From Edaphochlamys debaryana (Eukaryota; Chlorophyta; Chlorophyceae; Chlamydomonadales), in contig JAEHOE010000004.1 in assembly GCA_016858145.1 (NCBI GenBank), forward strand, positions 2,294,001 to 2,358,000: 64,000 bases of DNA, given 5' to 3'. The position numbers and the translations under genes are program-made. This document shows, in pieces, positions 27,668-34,888 of the stretch; positions within the stretch are counted from its first letter, which is position 1; each line of letters starts with the position of its first letter. The notes under the pieces were generated by a model that saw nothing but the letters and a program-made list of their open reading frames with translations, ran no database searches and was not told the DNA's origin.

Positions 27668-27955
27668 ATGGCAGCTAGCGGTGACCAGCACCCAATGGGG
27701 ATCTTTCTCGAGTCCCTCTGCACTCCAGACTGCCTGGAGCGCGTCCTCGTCAAGTATGGCACAGACAAGGAGCAATACAAGCAGAAAGTGTGGCGCGACA
27801 TTGTCATCAGGCATCAGCACTGGCTTGACCGCGTTGTCAATGCAGAGACCTGCCAATTGATTGACATCATCCCAGAGGACATTCAGCGCATCGAGAGTGA
27901 GCTGGTGCTGGCAAGGGAGTATGGGCAACTCATGGGGTACGGGCTGGCTGAGTGA
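27668..27955 (+). CDS. Hypothetical helical protein, 95 aa (left copy)
   Basis: ATG at 27668 (MAASGDQHPMGIFLESLCTP) to TGA at 27953-27955. Helical, charged protein with VLVKYGTDKEQYKQKVWRDI and EDIQRIESELVLAREYGQLM. It could be a small adaptor or coiled-coil protein. The right copy is identical or nearly so in protein sequence, the best-preserved pair in the block, which suggests a functional gene or recent duplication. No family recognised. Confidence 0.6.
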   Translation: MAASGDQHPMGIFLESLCTPDCLERVLVKYGTDKEQYKQKVWRDIVIRHQHWLDRVVNAETCQLIDIIPEDIQRIESELVLAREYGQLMGYGLAE

Positions 27956-28099
27956 TGTGGAAGTGATGACAGATGAACGCAAGACAAAATCAAACCAAAA
28001 ACCCCATGTTAGCATCTTTGAGCTCTTTCCGATTATCTGACGCATTTTTCATCATCTGTTCATCAGTACGGGTTTTGCGGATAGTAGTTCATCTGTTCA

Positions 28100-28321
28100 T
28101 CAGTACGGGTTTCGCGGATAGTAGTACCAGGCTACGTGGCGGTACAATTCACGATCCTTGGCAAAGGACTTGCAGGTCATTAAGAATTTGCCAGCGTCGT
28201 TGTGAGGCAGCAGATACATGATTTCCGCAATGATGTGCACAGGTATCGTTTCAAATGATCCCAGCAAGGATCGATCCCGAGCGTCCCATGTGTTTGTGGG
28301 CATTGCTTGATCATAAGACAT
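28100..28321 (-). CDS. F-box-like protein, 73 aa (left copy)
   Basis: ATG at 28321 (MSYDQAMPTNTWDARDRSLL). Residues about 24-60 read ETIPVHIIAEIMYLLPHNDA followed by GKFLMTCKSFAKDRELYRHV, a recognisable F-box (Pro-x-x-Ile-x-x-x-Ile, then Cys-Lys-x-Phe) that would bind Skp1 and recruit an SCF ubiquitin ligase. No substrate-binding domain follows, so it may be a minimal F-box protein. It ends at 28100. A short tandem of its 3' end (CATCTGTTCATCAGTACGGG) is present only in this copy. Confidence 0.65.
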   Translation of the reverse strand: MSYDQAMPTNTWDARDRSLLGSFETIPVHIIAEIMYLLPHNDAGKFLMTCKSFAKDRELYRHVAWYYYPRNPY

Positions 28322-28411
28322 GAGGTGGTTTGGTGGTTGTCAGAAATTATGATTATGTAACCAGCGGCTCGATGGCGGCGGCAGAGCCCGGTGTCCATGG
28401 AATTTGATACA

Positions 28412-28450
28412 GTCCTTCCAAACAATAATGTAACACCTATTTTTAGTAGT
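28412..28450 (+). repeat. Transposon terminal sequence (left copy)
   Basis: GTCCTTCCAAACAATAATGT followed by AACACCTATTTTTAGTAG matches the terminal sequence next to the intact transposase (13103-13140, opposite strand). It lies 18 bases before the start codon of the truncated transposase. Confidence 0.7.
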
Positions 28451-28467
28451 GTCTCCGCAACGTCTCC

Positions 28468-29109
28468 ATGTATGCTGTCAAGGTGCGGGAGACTGTCCTG
28501 CGAGTCTACTCTTAACTGCAAAGCATGCGGCGAACTGCGCGTGCCTGTGGTGTCAGCATTGCTTCAATCTGTAGATGGCTCCAGCGATTGCAACCAAATT
28601 CTCGGCAGAGACTCAACGCGCAGTGTCGTGTTGTCACCCCAGTGCTCCTGGATGTCGTTTCCATGTTTCTGCGCTCCCGGACATGCTGCTCATCGCTTTC
28701 AGTTGTCCACCACGTACACAATACGTTGCAACTCTGCATTTCCCGACAGCTGGCTCACTGCATTATTCGGCGATTCGGGTACACCTGGAAACGTACATGC
28801 AGCCGAGGCAAACTTCGGAAAGATGACCCCAGACAACGCGCTGACTTTTTCACAGCTTTTCAGAGTGCGTACTTCAGCGGCACCCTAGTGTCTGTGGATG
28901 AATCAGGGTTTGACCAACGTTGCCGACCGGTCTACAGGTACTCCCTGGCGGGTACCCAAGCCATTGCTGAAGCCCCTCCGTGCAAGGATCGTCGCCGCAT
29001 TAACCTCATTATGGCTATTTCCCAACATGGTGACTTCCATTCTCACACAGTCTCTACCGCATTGGACGCTGCGGCGAGAGGTTGCCTCGCCCTTCCTGCG
29101 GAGCAATGA
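28468..29109 (+). pseudogene. Truncated IS630-like transposase (left copy)
   Basis: Same family as the intact gene at 12279. ATG at 28468 is followed after 15 codons by TAA (28513-28515), where the right copy has TAC. The frame then continues through the helix-turn-helix (MRRTARACGVSIASICRW), the first catalytic Asp (SVDESGFDQ) and ISQHGDFHSH to a stop at 29107-29109. The second Asp and the Glu are missing because the 3' third has been replaced by unrelated GC-rich sequence. Inactive. Confidence 0.85.
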
Positions 29110-29378
29110 GAGGCAACGTTGGCAACCTCCTGGACCCTTGGCAACCTCCTGGACCCTGGACCCCTGGCAAGATCGGCGCGCCTCTGGAGACGGCCAGACG
29201 CAGCACTACAAAGACCCTAGTAGACGCACACCTCTACTCGCTGACCCTGGGTATACCCAGAGCCCTGCGCGTCGACACAACAGACCCCCACCTCTACTTG
29301 GCGACCCCTAGTAGTCAAAACCCTATCTATAGAATGACGCCAAGACCGAGCACATACCCAAAACGAGGTACAAAAAAC
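29110..29378. repeat. Short tandem and tail sequence at the edge of the duplicated block
   Basis: Begins with an imperfect tandem of TTGGCAACCTCCTGGACCC, then a stretch with two related segments (ACGCACACCTCTACTCGCTG and CCCCCACCTCTACTTGGCGA) and the word CCCTAGTAGTCAAAACCC. No coding evidence. It replaces the 3' end of the transposase, and the duplicated block ends inside it at 29378. Confidence 0.55.
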
Positions 29379-29916
29379 TTCGGAAGGTGCGGGCATGTGT
29401 ATTGGGCATGCAGGTTGCATTGCCAGGAGAGTTCTGAGCTCTCAAGCGCCTATTGCTATACCCACATAGCCCTCTCGCACAGCGTACAAAGCAAGCTTCA
29501 CTCCAGTCGTCTCTGCCATATCGAGCATCTCAGAATTGCCGACCAGCGACTTCTCCCAAGACCAACGAGTCAGCCCAGGCTCGCATCTGAGCATTCACGC
29601 GGCTCTCGTGCTGGTCGTGAGGCACCGGCTGCACCGCAGGTAAACTTCTGTGGTGCGGCTCGCAAAGTGCACGCTCGTGAAGACCCGCTTCCTCTTCTTG
29701 CTGCGACTTGACTCACGGTCGATTAAGGGTGTCTTTGGGCCAACTTTTTCGGCAATTTTCTTGCAGGGCATCGCTGGTGCCCGACCTGCAGACCACGCGT
29801 GCACGCTCTGCTGGAGCTCGGTGACACAAAAGCGTTGACGTGTGAGGTTCTGGCTCTGTGGGTCGGGTGTGGCGGTCGGTGGACATGCACACGATGCAAA
29901 AAAAAAACCCCACCGG

Positions 29917-29952
<36 letters not shown>

Positions 29953-30025
29953 GCTTTCTGGCCGAATCCTGTGCAGCTAACTGCTTGCTGTTCCAACTCA
30001 TACTGCTGCGCAGGCACTCGTAGCC
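29379..30025. other. Unassigned, possibly host-derived sequence with a CA repeat
   Basis: No convincing gene. Eukaryotic splice-like words are present (TGCACCGCAGGTAAAC near 29630; TTTTCTTGCAGGGC near 29758). A (CA)17 microsatellite lies at about 29918-29951, preceded by a ten-base A run. Composition resembles the host flank more than the viral block. It may be an inserted host segment; I cannot prove it. Confidence 0.4.
29918..29951. repeat. (CA)17 microsatellite
   Basis: Uninterrupted CA dinucleotides, directly seen. Such tracts are common in the introns and intergenic DNA of green algae and are absent from the viral genes here. Confidence 0.95.
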
Positions 30026-30571
30026 ATGAATGCCATTGAGTGGCGTAAACAGCAACTGACAACACAGTTGGCCAGGCTGCAGGATGCCCTGGGCATGTGG
30101 CAGGGCTGCAATACGTCCATGGGCCGCATCCTGCGGGCGCTGCAAAGCATGGGCATTGACATGGAGCAAGTGGAAAACGTCTGCGTGATCTGGAAGGAGC
30201 TGGAGGCCGCCAAGACCCTGCCGTATGGGCTGACCGTCTGGAGAGCCGTGCCGCCTTCAGCAAAGGAGCCGGTAGTCGACTCGGACGCGTGGATCCCTGT
30301 CTCAGCCACGCTGGAGGGCGCAGAGGCCTGGGCGCGATCCAATCTGACTGGAGGCAAGGCCACTATTTGCAAGATCATCATAAGTGACAGCTATGTGCGC
30401 GCGCTTGCGGTGGGCTCTGATCCCGACTATGAGCACGAGGCTGAGATTCTGCTGATGCCGCACGTGTCCTTTGCACAGCGGCCCACAGCCAAGCAGCAGA
30501 CCACGGCCTCGGGCAACGTCATCGCAACTTTCGAGGTGCGCGGCGAACAGGCGGCAGGATATGGAATGTAG
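30026..30571 (+). CDS. ADP-ribosyltransferase-fold-like protein, 181 aa
   Basis: ATG at 30026 (MNAIEWRKQQLTTQLARLQD). Residues 1-70 are helical. From about residue 70 the pattern fits an R-S-E type mono-ADP-ribosyltransferase fold: Arg in GLTVWRAV, a Ser strand in AWIPVSATLEGAEAWARS, and the Glu-x-Glu in YEHEAEILLMPHVSF, all in the expected order and spacing. Enzymes of this fold transfer ADP-ribose from NAD to a protein or other target. The assignment is by motif order only and the target is unknown. The gene is intact and lies between possible host sequence and a convergent viral gene, with which it overlaps by 53 bases. Confidence 0.5.
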   Translation: MNAIEWRKQQLTTQLARLQDALGMWQGCNTSMGRILRALQSMGIDMEQVENVCVIWKELEAAKTLPYGLTVWRAVPPSAKEPVVDSDAWIPVSATLEGAEAWARSNLTGGKATICKIIISDSYVRALAVGSDPDYEHEAEILLMPHVSFAQRPTAKQQTTASGNVIATFEVRGEQAAGYGM

Positions 30572-31013
30572 TGATATGCTCGCTAATGCCAATCGTTGGG
30601 AAGTACTGGAACAGGGGATCAGATTCTGGAGGCGGTGTGCGGTAATCGACTCGGCGGACAGAGACAATCATGGTGTCTCTTGGTCCTGTGTAGTCATGGC
30701 GGTAGAATCGCCTGCCAAAATCGTAGTAAATGTCAAGGTTTACCATTGCCAGACCGTGCTCTCTCATGTGCCAGCCCGCGACAGTGTGCAAGGGGACAAT
30801 CACAATGTGGCCGCGGGAGTTAGGTTGAGGCTGGGGGCAGCTGTACCGCAAGCACATAGACTCGGCAAAGGGGCCCGTGGAAAATGGCGTCAGGTCCATG
30901 CGCATGGGCTTCACCTGGAACGCAATGCGCGTGTCAATGTCACAGTGAGGGAGAATGTGCGTGTATATAATGTCGGGTGGTATCTCTCGTAGCTCTCTCA
31001 GATCTGGTACCAT
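30519..31013 (-). CDS. Giant-virus unknown with IPPDIIYTHILP / DIDTRIAF motif, 164 aa
   Basis: ATG at 31013 (MVPDLRELREIPPDIIYTHI), followed by LPHCDIDTRIAFQVKPMRM. The phrase with Asp-Ile-Asp-x-Arg-x-Ala-Phe near the N-terminus occurs in a family of uncharacterised proteins from large DNA viruses and looks like an F-box-type helix pair followed by a beta-rich domain (GHIVIVPLHTVAGWHMREHG; RDTMIVSVRRVDYR). It ends at 30519, overlapping the 3' end of the ADP-ribosyltransferase-like gene. Intact. Biochemical role unknown. Confidence 0.6.
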   Translation of the reverse strand: MVPDLRELREIPPDIIYTHILPHCDIDTRIAFQVKPMRMDLTPFSTGPFAESMCLRYSCPQPQPNSRGHIVIVPLHTVAGWHMREHGLAMVNLDIYYDFGRRFYRHDYTGPRDTMIVSVRRVDYRTPPPESDPLFQYFPTIGISEHITTFHILPPVRRAPRKLR

Positions 31014-31311
31014 GGTTATGGTTCTTGCTTGGGAGATGGGACTTTATCTTTGCACAGAAGGGCAGCGGAAGGTGCTGGGCGCGTGTGTGGGTGACCCCTC
31101 CGGCTTGCCTGGTGCCAAACGCACCTGCATGGCAGCAGTGGCGCTCGGTTCCAAGCATCTGCGCTTGCCCGGAGTCAAGACGGGTCAGTGGCACAGAAGA
31201 GAGTGTTGCGAAGCCACGCGCGAATCAAGGAGTTAGGCTTTGTGGGTTGGGCTGGGGTCGATAAGGATGGTGGCGAAGAGATCTTCCTCATGTGCCCGAT
31301 CAACAGGCGAG

Positions 31312-31518
31312 TCTGCGTGACCAGGAGGGACCTCGCGTGACCAGGAGGGACCTCGCGTGACCAGGAGGGACCTCGCGTGACCAAGGGCACCTCGCGTGAC
31401 CAGGAGGGACCTCGCGTGACCAGGAGGGACCTCGCGTGACCAAGGGCACCTCGCGTGACCAGGAGGGACCTCGCGTGACCAGGAGGGACCTCGCGTGACC
31501 AAGGGCACCTCGCGTGAC
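31312..31518. repeat. 20-bp minisatellite (GACCAGGAGGGACCTCGCGT)
   Basis: About ten tandem units. Most are GACCAGGAGGGACCTCGCGT; every third or so is a 19-base variant, GACCAAGGGCACCTCGCGT. The variants fall at regular intervals, giving a higher-order period of about three units. Units are contiguous, with no spacers. Confidence 0.95.
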
Positions 31519-32009
31519 ACAGCTACAAGCTCACCTCAACCTCCACGTTTGCTCGCTCGGCTCCTCGAGCAATTTCGGCCGACATCTTCGATTGACGCTT
31601 GCGCTCACCCGCAACCCAGCTAACCCAGCCAGCTTCCTCAACGAGCTAATCGCGCACCTTTGGACCGCCGCCGCGGGGAGCTAGGAGCTCAGCGCGCCGC
31701 TCGTTTGGTAAGATTCTGCGTGTTCCTTCACAAATTTGGGCCCCGCTCAGCGCCACAGGTCTCGTTGTCGATCATGGCAGCCCCTGAAGGCGGCGAGATG
31801 CTGTGCGTGCTGAACTCTCGCGCTGCCCATCCATCTAGGGCTCTGCTGCCAGCTCCTCTCGTGGACACTCGGGTCTCGCTTGGACGCTGCAACCTTGTGT
31901 CGTCATCACAGAAACGGTGGGTCTAGAGAGCAGGGGGGTCGCGGGTTCTGACTCCCAACATGCTCGATCAGAGCGGCGGGTTCGGGTCGGGTCGAACTTG
32001 GGGATGGGC

Positions 32010-32095
32010 GTGCCTGAGCGCGCCAGCGCTCCCCAGGGTCGGCCTGAGTGGGTTTTGGGGGCTCTTTCGGGACCCTGGGGCGCGCCTGAGGCGCC
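32010..32095. repeat. Single unit of the left-edge GC-rich minisatellite family
   Basis: GAGCGCGCCAGCGCTCCCCAG, followed by GGACCCTGGGGCGCGCCTGA, matches the core words of the array at 268-1018. This indicates a dispersed repeat family present on both sides of the viral block. Confidence 0.7.
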
Positions 32096-32240
32096 TGGTT
32101 GGCTGGGATATATGAGCATAGGCGCGCTCAAAAGCGACCGGCCGTTTCCTCCCGTATAACATACTGACCTGCGACTGACTTGTGCCCCTGTGGCCCCGTG
32201 CAGACCCCTGCCCAACCTCTCTTGAACGCGACCGTGCACC

Positions 32241-32718
32241 ATGCCAACTCTCACTCAGGAGGAGCTGGATGCGCTGCTGAGCGCAGCACGGATTGAGGGC
32301 ATCAAGCAAGAGCGGGCTAGTAACCTGGCTGCCATTGATGTGGCCTGCGGGATCCTGCGCAACACGGGCAGGTATGCTCGGAGGACGAGTTGCAGAGAGC
32401 GGGCCGGGTTCGTACTGCGCTTGCTGGAGACTATCCGTGCACAAATCGCGTCACGCCCCATCCGCATTCTCAATCCGCATTCTCATTCTCAAACATCCGT
32501 GACACTCCCCGCCCAACCTCAGGTGGCTGGGCAACGCTCGGACCATGTCCAAGGAGACTGTGCGCGACCACTTTCTGAGGAGCAGCTTTGCCCTGCCGAA
32601 TGTGCGGCCAGCGGGCTGGACTGCGGAGGAGGAGGCGGCGCGGACCGTGATTGCGGAATGGCTTTCTCTCCACCCCGTCAACCCGGGTCAGGGGGTGGCG
32701 GCGATTATGGACTCGCAG
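32241..32718 (+). CDS. Probable two-exon (host-type) gene, unknown function
   Basis: ATG at 32241 (MPTLTQEELDALLSAARIEG) gives about 65 good codons up to about 32436. A likely intron with GTGCAC donor and CCTCAG acceptor follows (about 32437-32522). A second protein-like stretch in another frame (WLGNARTMSKETVRDHFLRS; WTAEEEAARTVIAEWLS) then runs to CAG|GTGAGG at 32718/32719. The exact donor that keeps the frame is not clear to me. Splice signals suggest algal rather than viral origin. No domain recognised. The alternative is two chance frames. Confidence 0.35.
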
Positions 32719-33044
32719 GTGAGGACCTGAACGGACCTGACGCAGTAGCAGAGCGGCTCACGTGCCTGACGTGGGCGGGGCTTGACGTGGACCTGCAGGC
32801 TTGGTGCCTTGAGAGGTCTGCGGCGGCGGGGCGGGGGTGCAAACTGTTGACAGCAGCAGTTTGGATGTGATGAGGTTCTTTGCCGAGGCTGCTTGCCGGG
32901 CAACTCATTCGGCGCACGGATTTGGCAGGGGGGTGGGGGAAGGTGCCGGGAGCGGCACTGTGTATGGGCAGGAGTGTGTCATGACTTCTTCTTTGTCGCT
33001 CGTGCTCTCATAGCTCACATACACTCGGTCCGCCAATCACTGAG
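32719..33044. other. No gene seen
   Basis: GC-rich, with short frames only. It may hold further exons of the gene ending at 32718 (donor GTGAGG at 32719), but no acceptor-plus-coding stretch is convincing. Confidence 0.4.
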
Positions 33045-33139
33045 ATATCCGCCAGTGTCCGGCCAGGTGTCTGACGGACAAGATGGACATCGGACATCGG
33101 ACATGCCCCGATTGTGAAACCTTTTGTTTTCTGTGCGCA
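33045..33139 (+). repeat. 95-bp direct repeat flanking the Rep-like/hairpin unit (left)
   Basis: Contains GTCCGGCCAGGTGTCTGACG, then CATCGGACATCGGACATGCC and CCGATTGTGAAACCTTTTGT. It matches 34637-34732 in the same orientation with few differences. The two copies bracket the Rep-like gene and the inverted repeat, like long direct repeats of a mobile or amplified unit. Confidence 0.85.
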
Positions 33140-33182
33140 TGTGACATAAGCCTTGGTCACCGACTAGGATGCAAAGGCTGTC

Positions 33183-34115
33183 ATGATGGAGGCTGCACTA
33201 CCGGGCATCTCGATTCGCTTCTCAAGCCTGGACGGCGGCAACAATCTTAAGCGGGGCAAGGATGTGCCCGCATTCGCGTATTTGTCTTCCCTGGGCAGCG
33301 GTTGCTTCCTGGTCCAGGAAAAGTGCGGTGTGGAGAGTCCCGACCTGACCGACCGACCTGATCGACCTGAATGCCGCCACTACCACGCATACGTCCAGGG
33401 CGTGTTGAACAAGCCCGACACTGCCACCAAATGGTTTTCCCGGAGGGGGTGGAAGGGGCTGTACAGCATGACGCGGGTTCGTGAGGCGGGACCCGACTTT
33501 GAGCGGCTCTGCAAGGGCCCGTGTGCGACTGAGAAGAAGGACCCGGTCGTCGTCGTGAATACCCTCGGCGTTGATGTGAGCGCCCACCATGAACGGTGGT
33601 GGGCTCGGGGTACGCCCACGATGCCACCCTCAAGGACCTTGAAGTCCTCAGCGGTACCCTCCCAAAAGGACAAAGAAAAAGACGAAGACCGCCCATGGCA
33701 CCGGCTGCTCCGGTGGTACAATGACAACGACGTTGCGCTGAAGGCGCTGCCCGTCCTTGCACGGCGGCAGGCCATCGCCCGGCAGGCCATCGCCATCAAC
33801 TCCGATCCCACCAGGATCGGAGAAGAGTCCTGCAGCATGGAGACCCTCCGCGCCTACGTCACGCGGCTCATGGGCCGTGAGCCTGATGGAATCGACGCGC
33901 TAGAAAAAGCGCTGCTGCTGTCCAACGACGGACGTGGCGATGAGCGTGGAGACGGACAGGACGGACAGGATGGACAGGATGGACAGGACAGACATCAGGC
34001 TCGCCGTCACTGGTCTCTGTCCTCTCTTCTTCTCCACGCTCATCGCCACGTCTGTCGTTGGACAGCAGCAGCGCTTTTTCTAGCGCGTCGATTCCATCAG
34101 GCTCATGGCCCATGA
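33183..34115 (+). CDS. HUH Rep-like protein (candidate replication initiator), 310 aa, 3' end within a hairpin
   Basis: ATG at 33183 (MMEAALPGISIRFSSLDGGN). Residues about 30-95 resemble the N-terminal part of a HUH Rep: a strand (FAYLSSL), FLVQEKC with an acidic residue, then CRHYHAYVQGVLNKP with the His-hydrophobic-His (HYH) metal-binding motif. GWKGLYSMTRVREAGPDFER and LCKGPCATEKK follow. HUH Reps nick DNA at hairpin origins with a tyrosine; Tyr in GLYSM is a possible but unproven nucleophile. No helicase domain is seen. From residue about 102 to 257 the gene forms one arm of a large inverted repeat; the last about 50 residues are translated loop and opposite arm and may not be original. 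The assignment is motif-based. Confidence 0.4.
   Translation: MMEAALPGISIRFSSLDGGNNLKRGKDVPAFAYLSSLGSGCFLVQEKCGVESPDLTDRPDRPECRHYHAYVQGVLNKPDTATKWFSRRGWKGLYSMTRVREAGPDFERLCKGPCATEKKDPVVVVNTLGVDVSAHHERWWARGTPTMPPSRTLKSSAVPSQKDKEKDEDRPWHRLLRWYNDNDVALKALPVLARRQAIARQAIAINSDPTRIGEESCSMETLRAYVTRLMGREPDGIDALEKALLLSNDGRGDERGDGQDGQDGQDGQDRHQARRHWSLSSLLLHAHRHVCRWTAAALFLARRFHQAHGP
33487..33952 (+). repeat. Inverted repeat, left arm (466 bp)
   Basis: Starts CGGGACCCGACTTTGAGCGG and ends GATGAGCGTGGAGA. The reverse complement is at 34031-34496 with almost no mismatches (one is GACGGACG versus GACAGACG near 33930). The arms are separated by 78 bases and centred at about 33991, so either strand can fold into a very stable hairpin. 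The arm is coding in the Rep-like gene. Confidence 0.93.
33953..34030. repeat. Loop between inverted-repeat arms, with GGACAGGA tandem
   Basis: The 78-base spacer contains GACGGACAGGACGGACAGGA and further GGATGGACAGGA units, the same CGGACA word (reverse complement TGTCCG) that makes up the nearby 4.5-kb satellite. The satellite word is therefore already present in the loop. Confidence 0.75.
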
Positions 34116-34496
34116 GCCGCGTGACGTAGGCGCGGAGGGTCTCCATGCTGCAGGACTCTTCTCCGATCCTGGTGGGATCGGAGTTGATGGCGATGGCCTG
34201 CCGGGCGATGGCCTGCCGCCGTGCAAGGACGGGCAGCGCCTTCAGCGCAACGTCGTTGTCATTGTACCACCGGAGCAGCCGGTGCCATGGGCGGTCTTCG
34301 TCTTTTTCTTTGTCCTTTTGGGAGGGTACCGCTGAGGACTTCAAGGTCCTTGAGGGTGGCATCGTGGGCGTACCCCGAGCCCACCACCGTTCATGGTGGG
34401 CGCTCACATCAACGCCGAGGGTATTCACGACGACGACCGGGTCCTTCTTCTCAGTCGCACACGGGCCCTTGCAGAGCCGCTCAAAGTCGGGTCCCG
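34031..34496 (-). repeat. Inverted repeat, right arm (466 bp)
   Basis: Mirror copy of 33487-33952. It yields a long reverse-strand open frame identical to residues about 102-257 of the Rep-like protein but lacking its HUH N-terminus, so I regard that frame as a by-product. Beyond 34496 the sequence differs from the Rep gene (GTCCATGTGCGCGACGGACA). Confidence 0.93.
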
Positions 34497-34636
34497 TCCA
34501 TGTGCGCGACGGACAGGACAGACATGTCAGACACACCCAAAAGAAAACCGCTGGCGTCTCTGAGCAGACAGAAGGGTTTCTTTCCGCAGACACACAGGGT
34601 GCCTGAGTGCCTGAGTAACCCCGCCATTCACATGTA

Positions 34637-34732
34637 GAGATGTCCGCCCGTGTCCGGCCAGGTGTCCGACGGACAGGACAGACATCGGACATCGGACATG
34701 CCCCGATTGTGAAACCTTTTTTTTTCTGTGCG
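34637..34732 (+). repeat. 95-bp direct repeat flanking the Rep-like/hairpin unit (right)
   Basis: Contains GTGTCCGGCCAGGTGTCCGA, then CATCGGACATCGGACATGCC and GATTGTGAAACC followed by a ten-T run. It matches 33045-33139. A sequence just after it, GCCGACTGGCCCAGGATATC (34767 onward), has a relative on the far side of the satellite (TCCGACTGGCCCGCAATGTC near 39640). Confidence 0.85.
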
Positions 34733-34888
34733 CGTGCGAGTGTCCCCCAAGTTCCCGCAGGATCCGCCGACTGGCCCAGGATATCTGAGGTGTATGTCCT
34801 GTCCATCAAACACATGAACGATATTCGGACACGATCAAAGAAAGACCTTCTTTGCGATTGGCGGAGGAGACAAAGAAGTCAAGCTGTT

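Larger units (their letters stand above)
15013..29378. repeat. Large direct duplication, left copy (14,366 bp)
   Basis: The sequence from CTGGAGAGAGCGGAGGAGC at 15013 to GAGGTACAAAAAAC ending at 29378 recurs at 39929-54502 in the same orientation. The offset grows from 24,916 to 25,124 bases through small insertions and deletions. Substitutions are sparse by eye. The left edge falls inside the fibre-like gene and the right edge just after the truncated transposon, so neither edge coincides with a gene boundary. 10,550 bases separate the copies. Confidence 0.95.
31014..32240. other. Mostly non-coding mosaic between viral genes
   Basis: Apart from the minisatellite at 31312-31518 and a minisatellite-family unit near 32010-32095, I find no gene I can support. 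A 50-codon frame starts at ATG 31773 (MAAPEGGEMLCVLNSRAAHP) but has no features. Splice-like words (GGCCCCGTGCAGACC near 32200) precede the next gene, consistent with host DNA. Confidence 0.4.

Noticed and set aside
31312..31518. Array resembling a CRISPR
   Set aside because: Units are contiguous 19-20-bp repeats without unique spacers, and the context is eukaryotic; it is a minisatellite.
33868..34815. 315-codon reverse-strand frame
   Set aside because: It is the mirror of the Rep-like gene produced by the inverted repeat and lacks the N-terminal HUH region.
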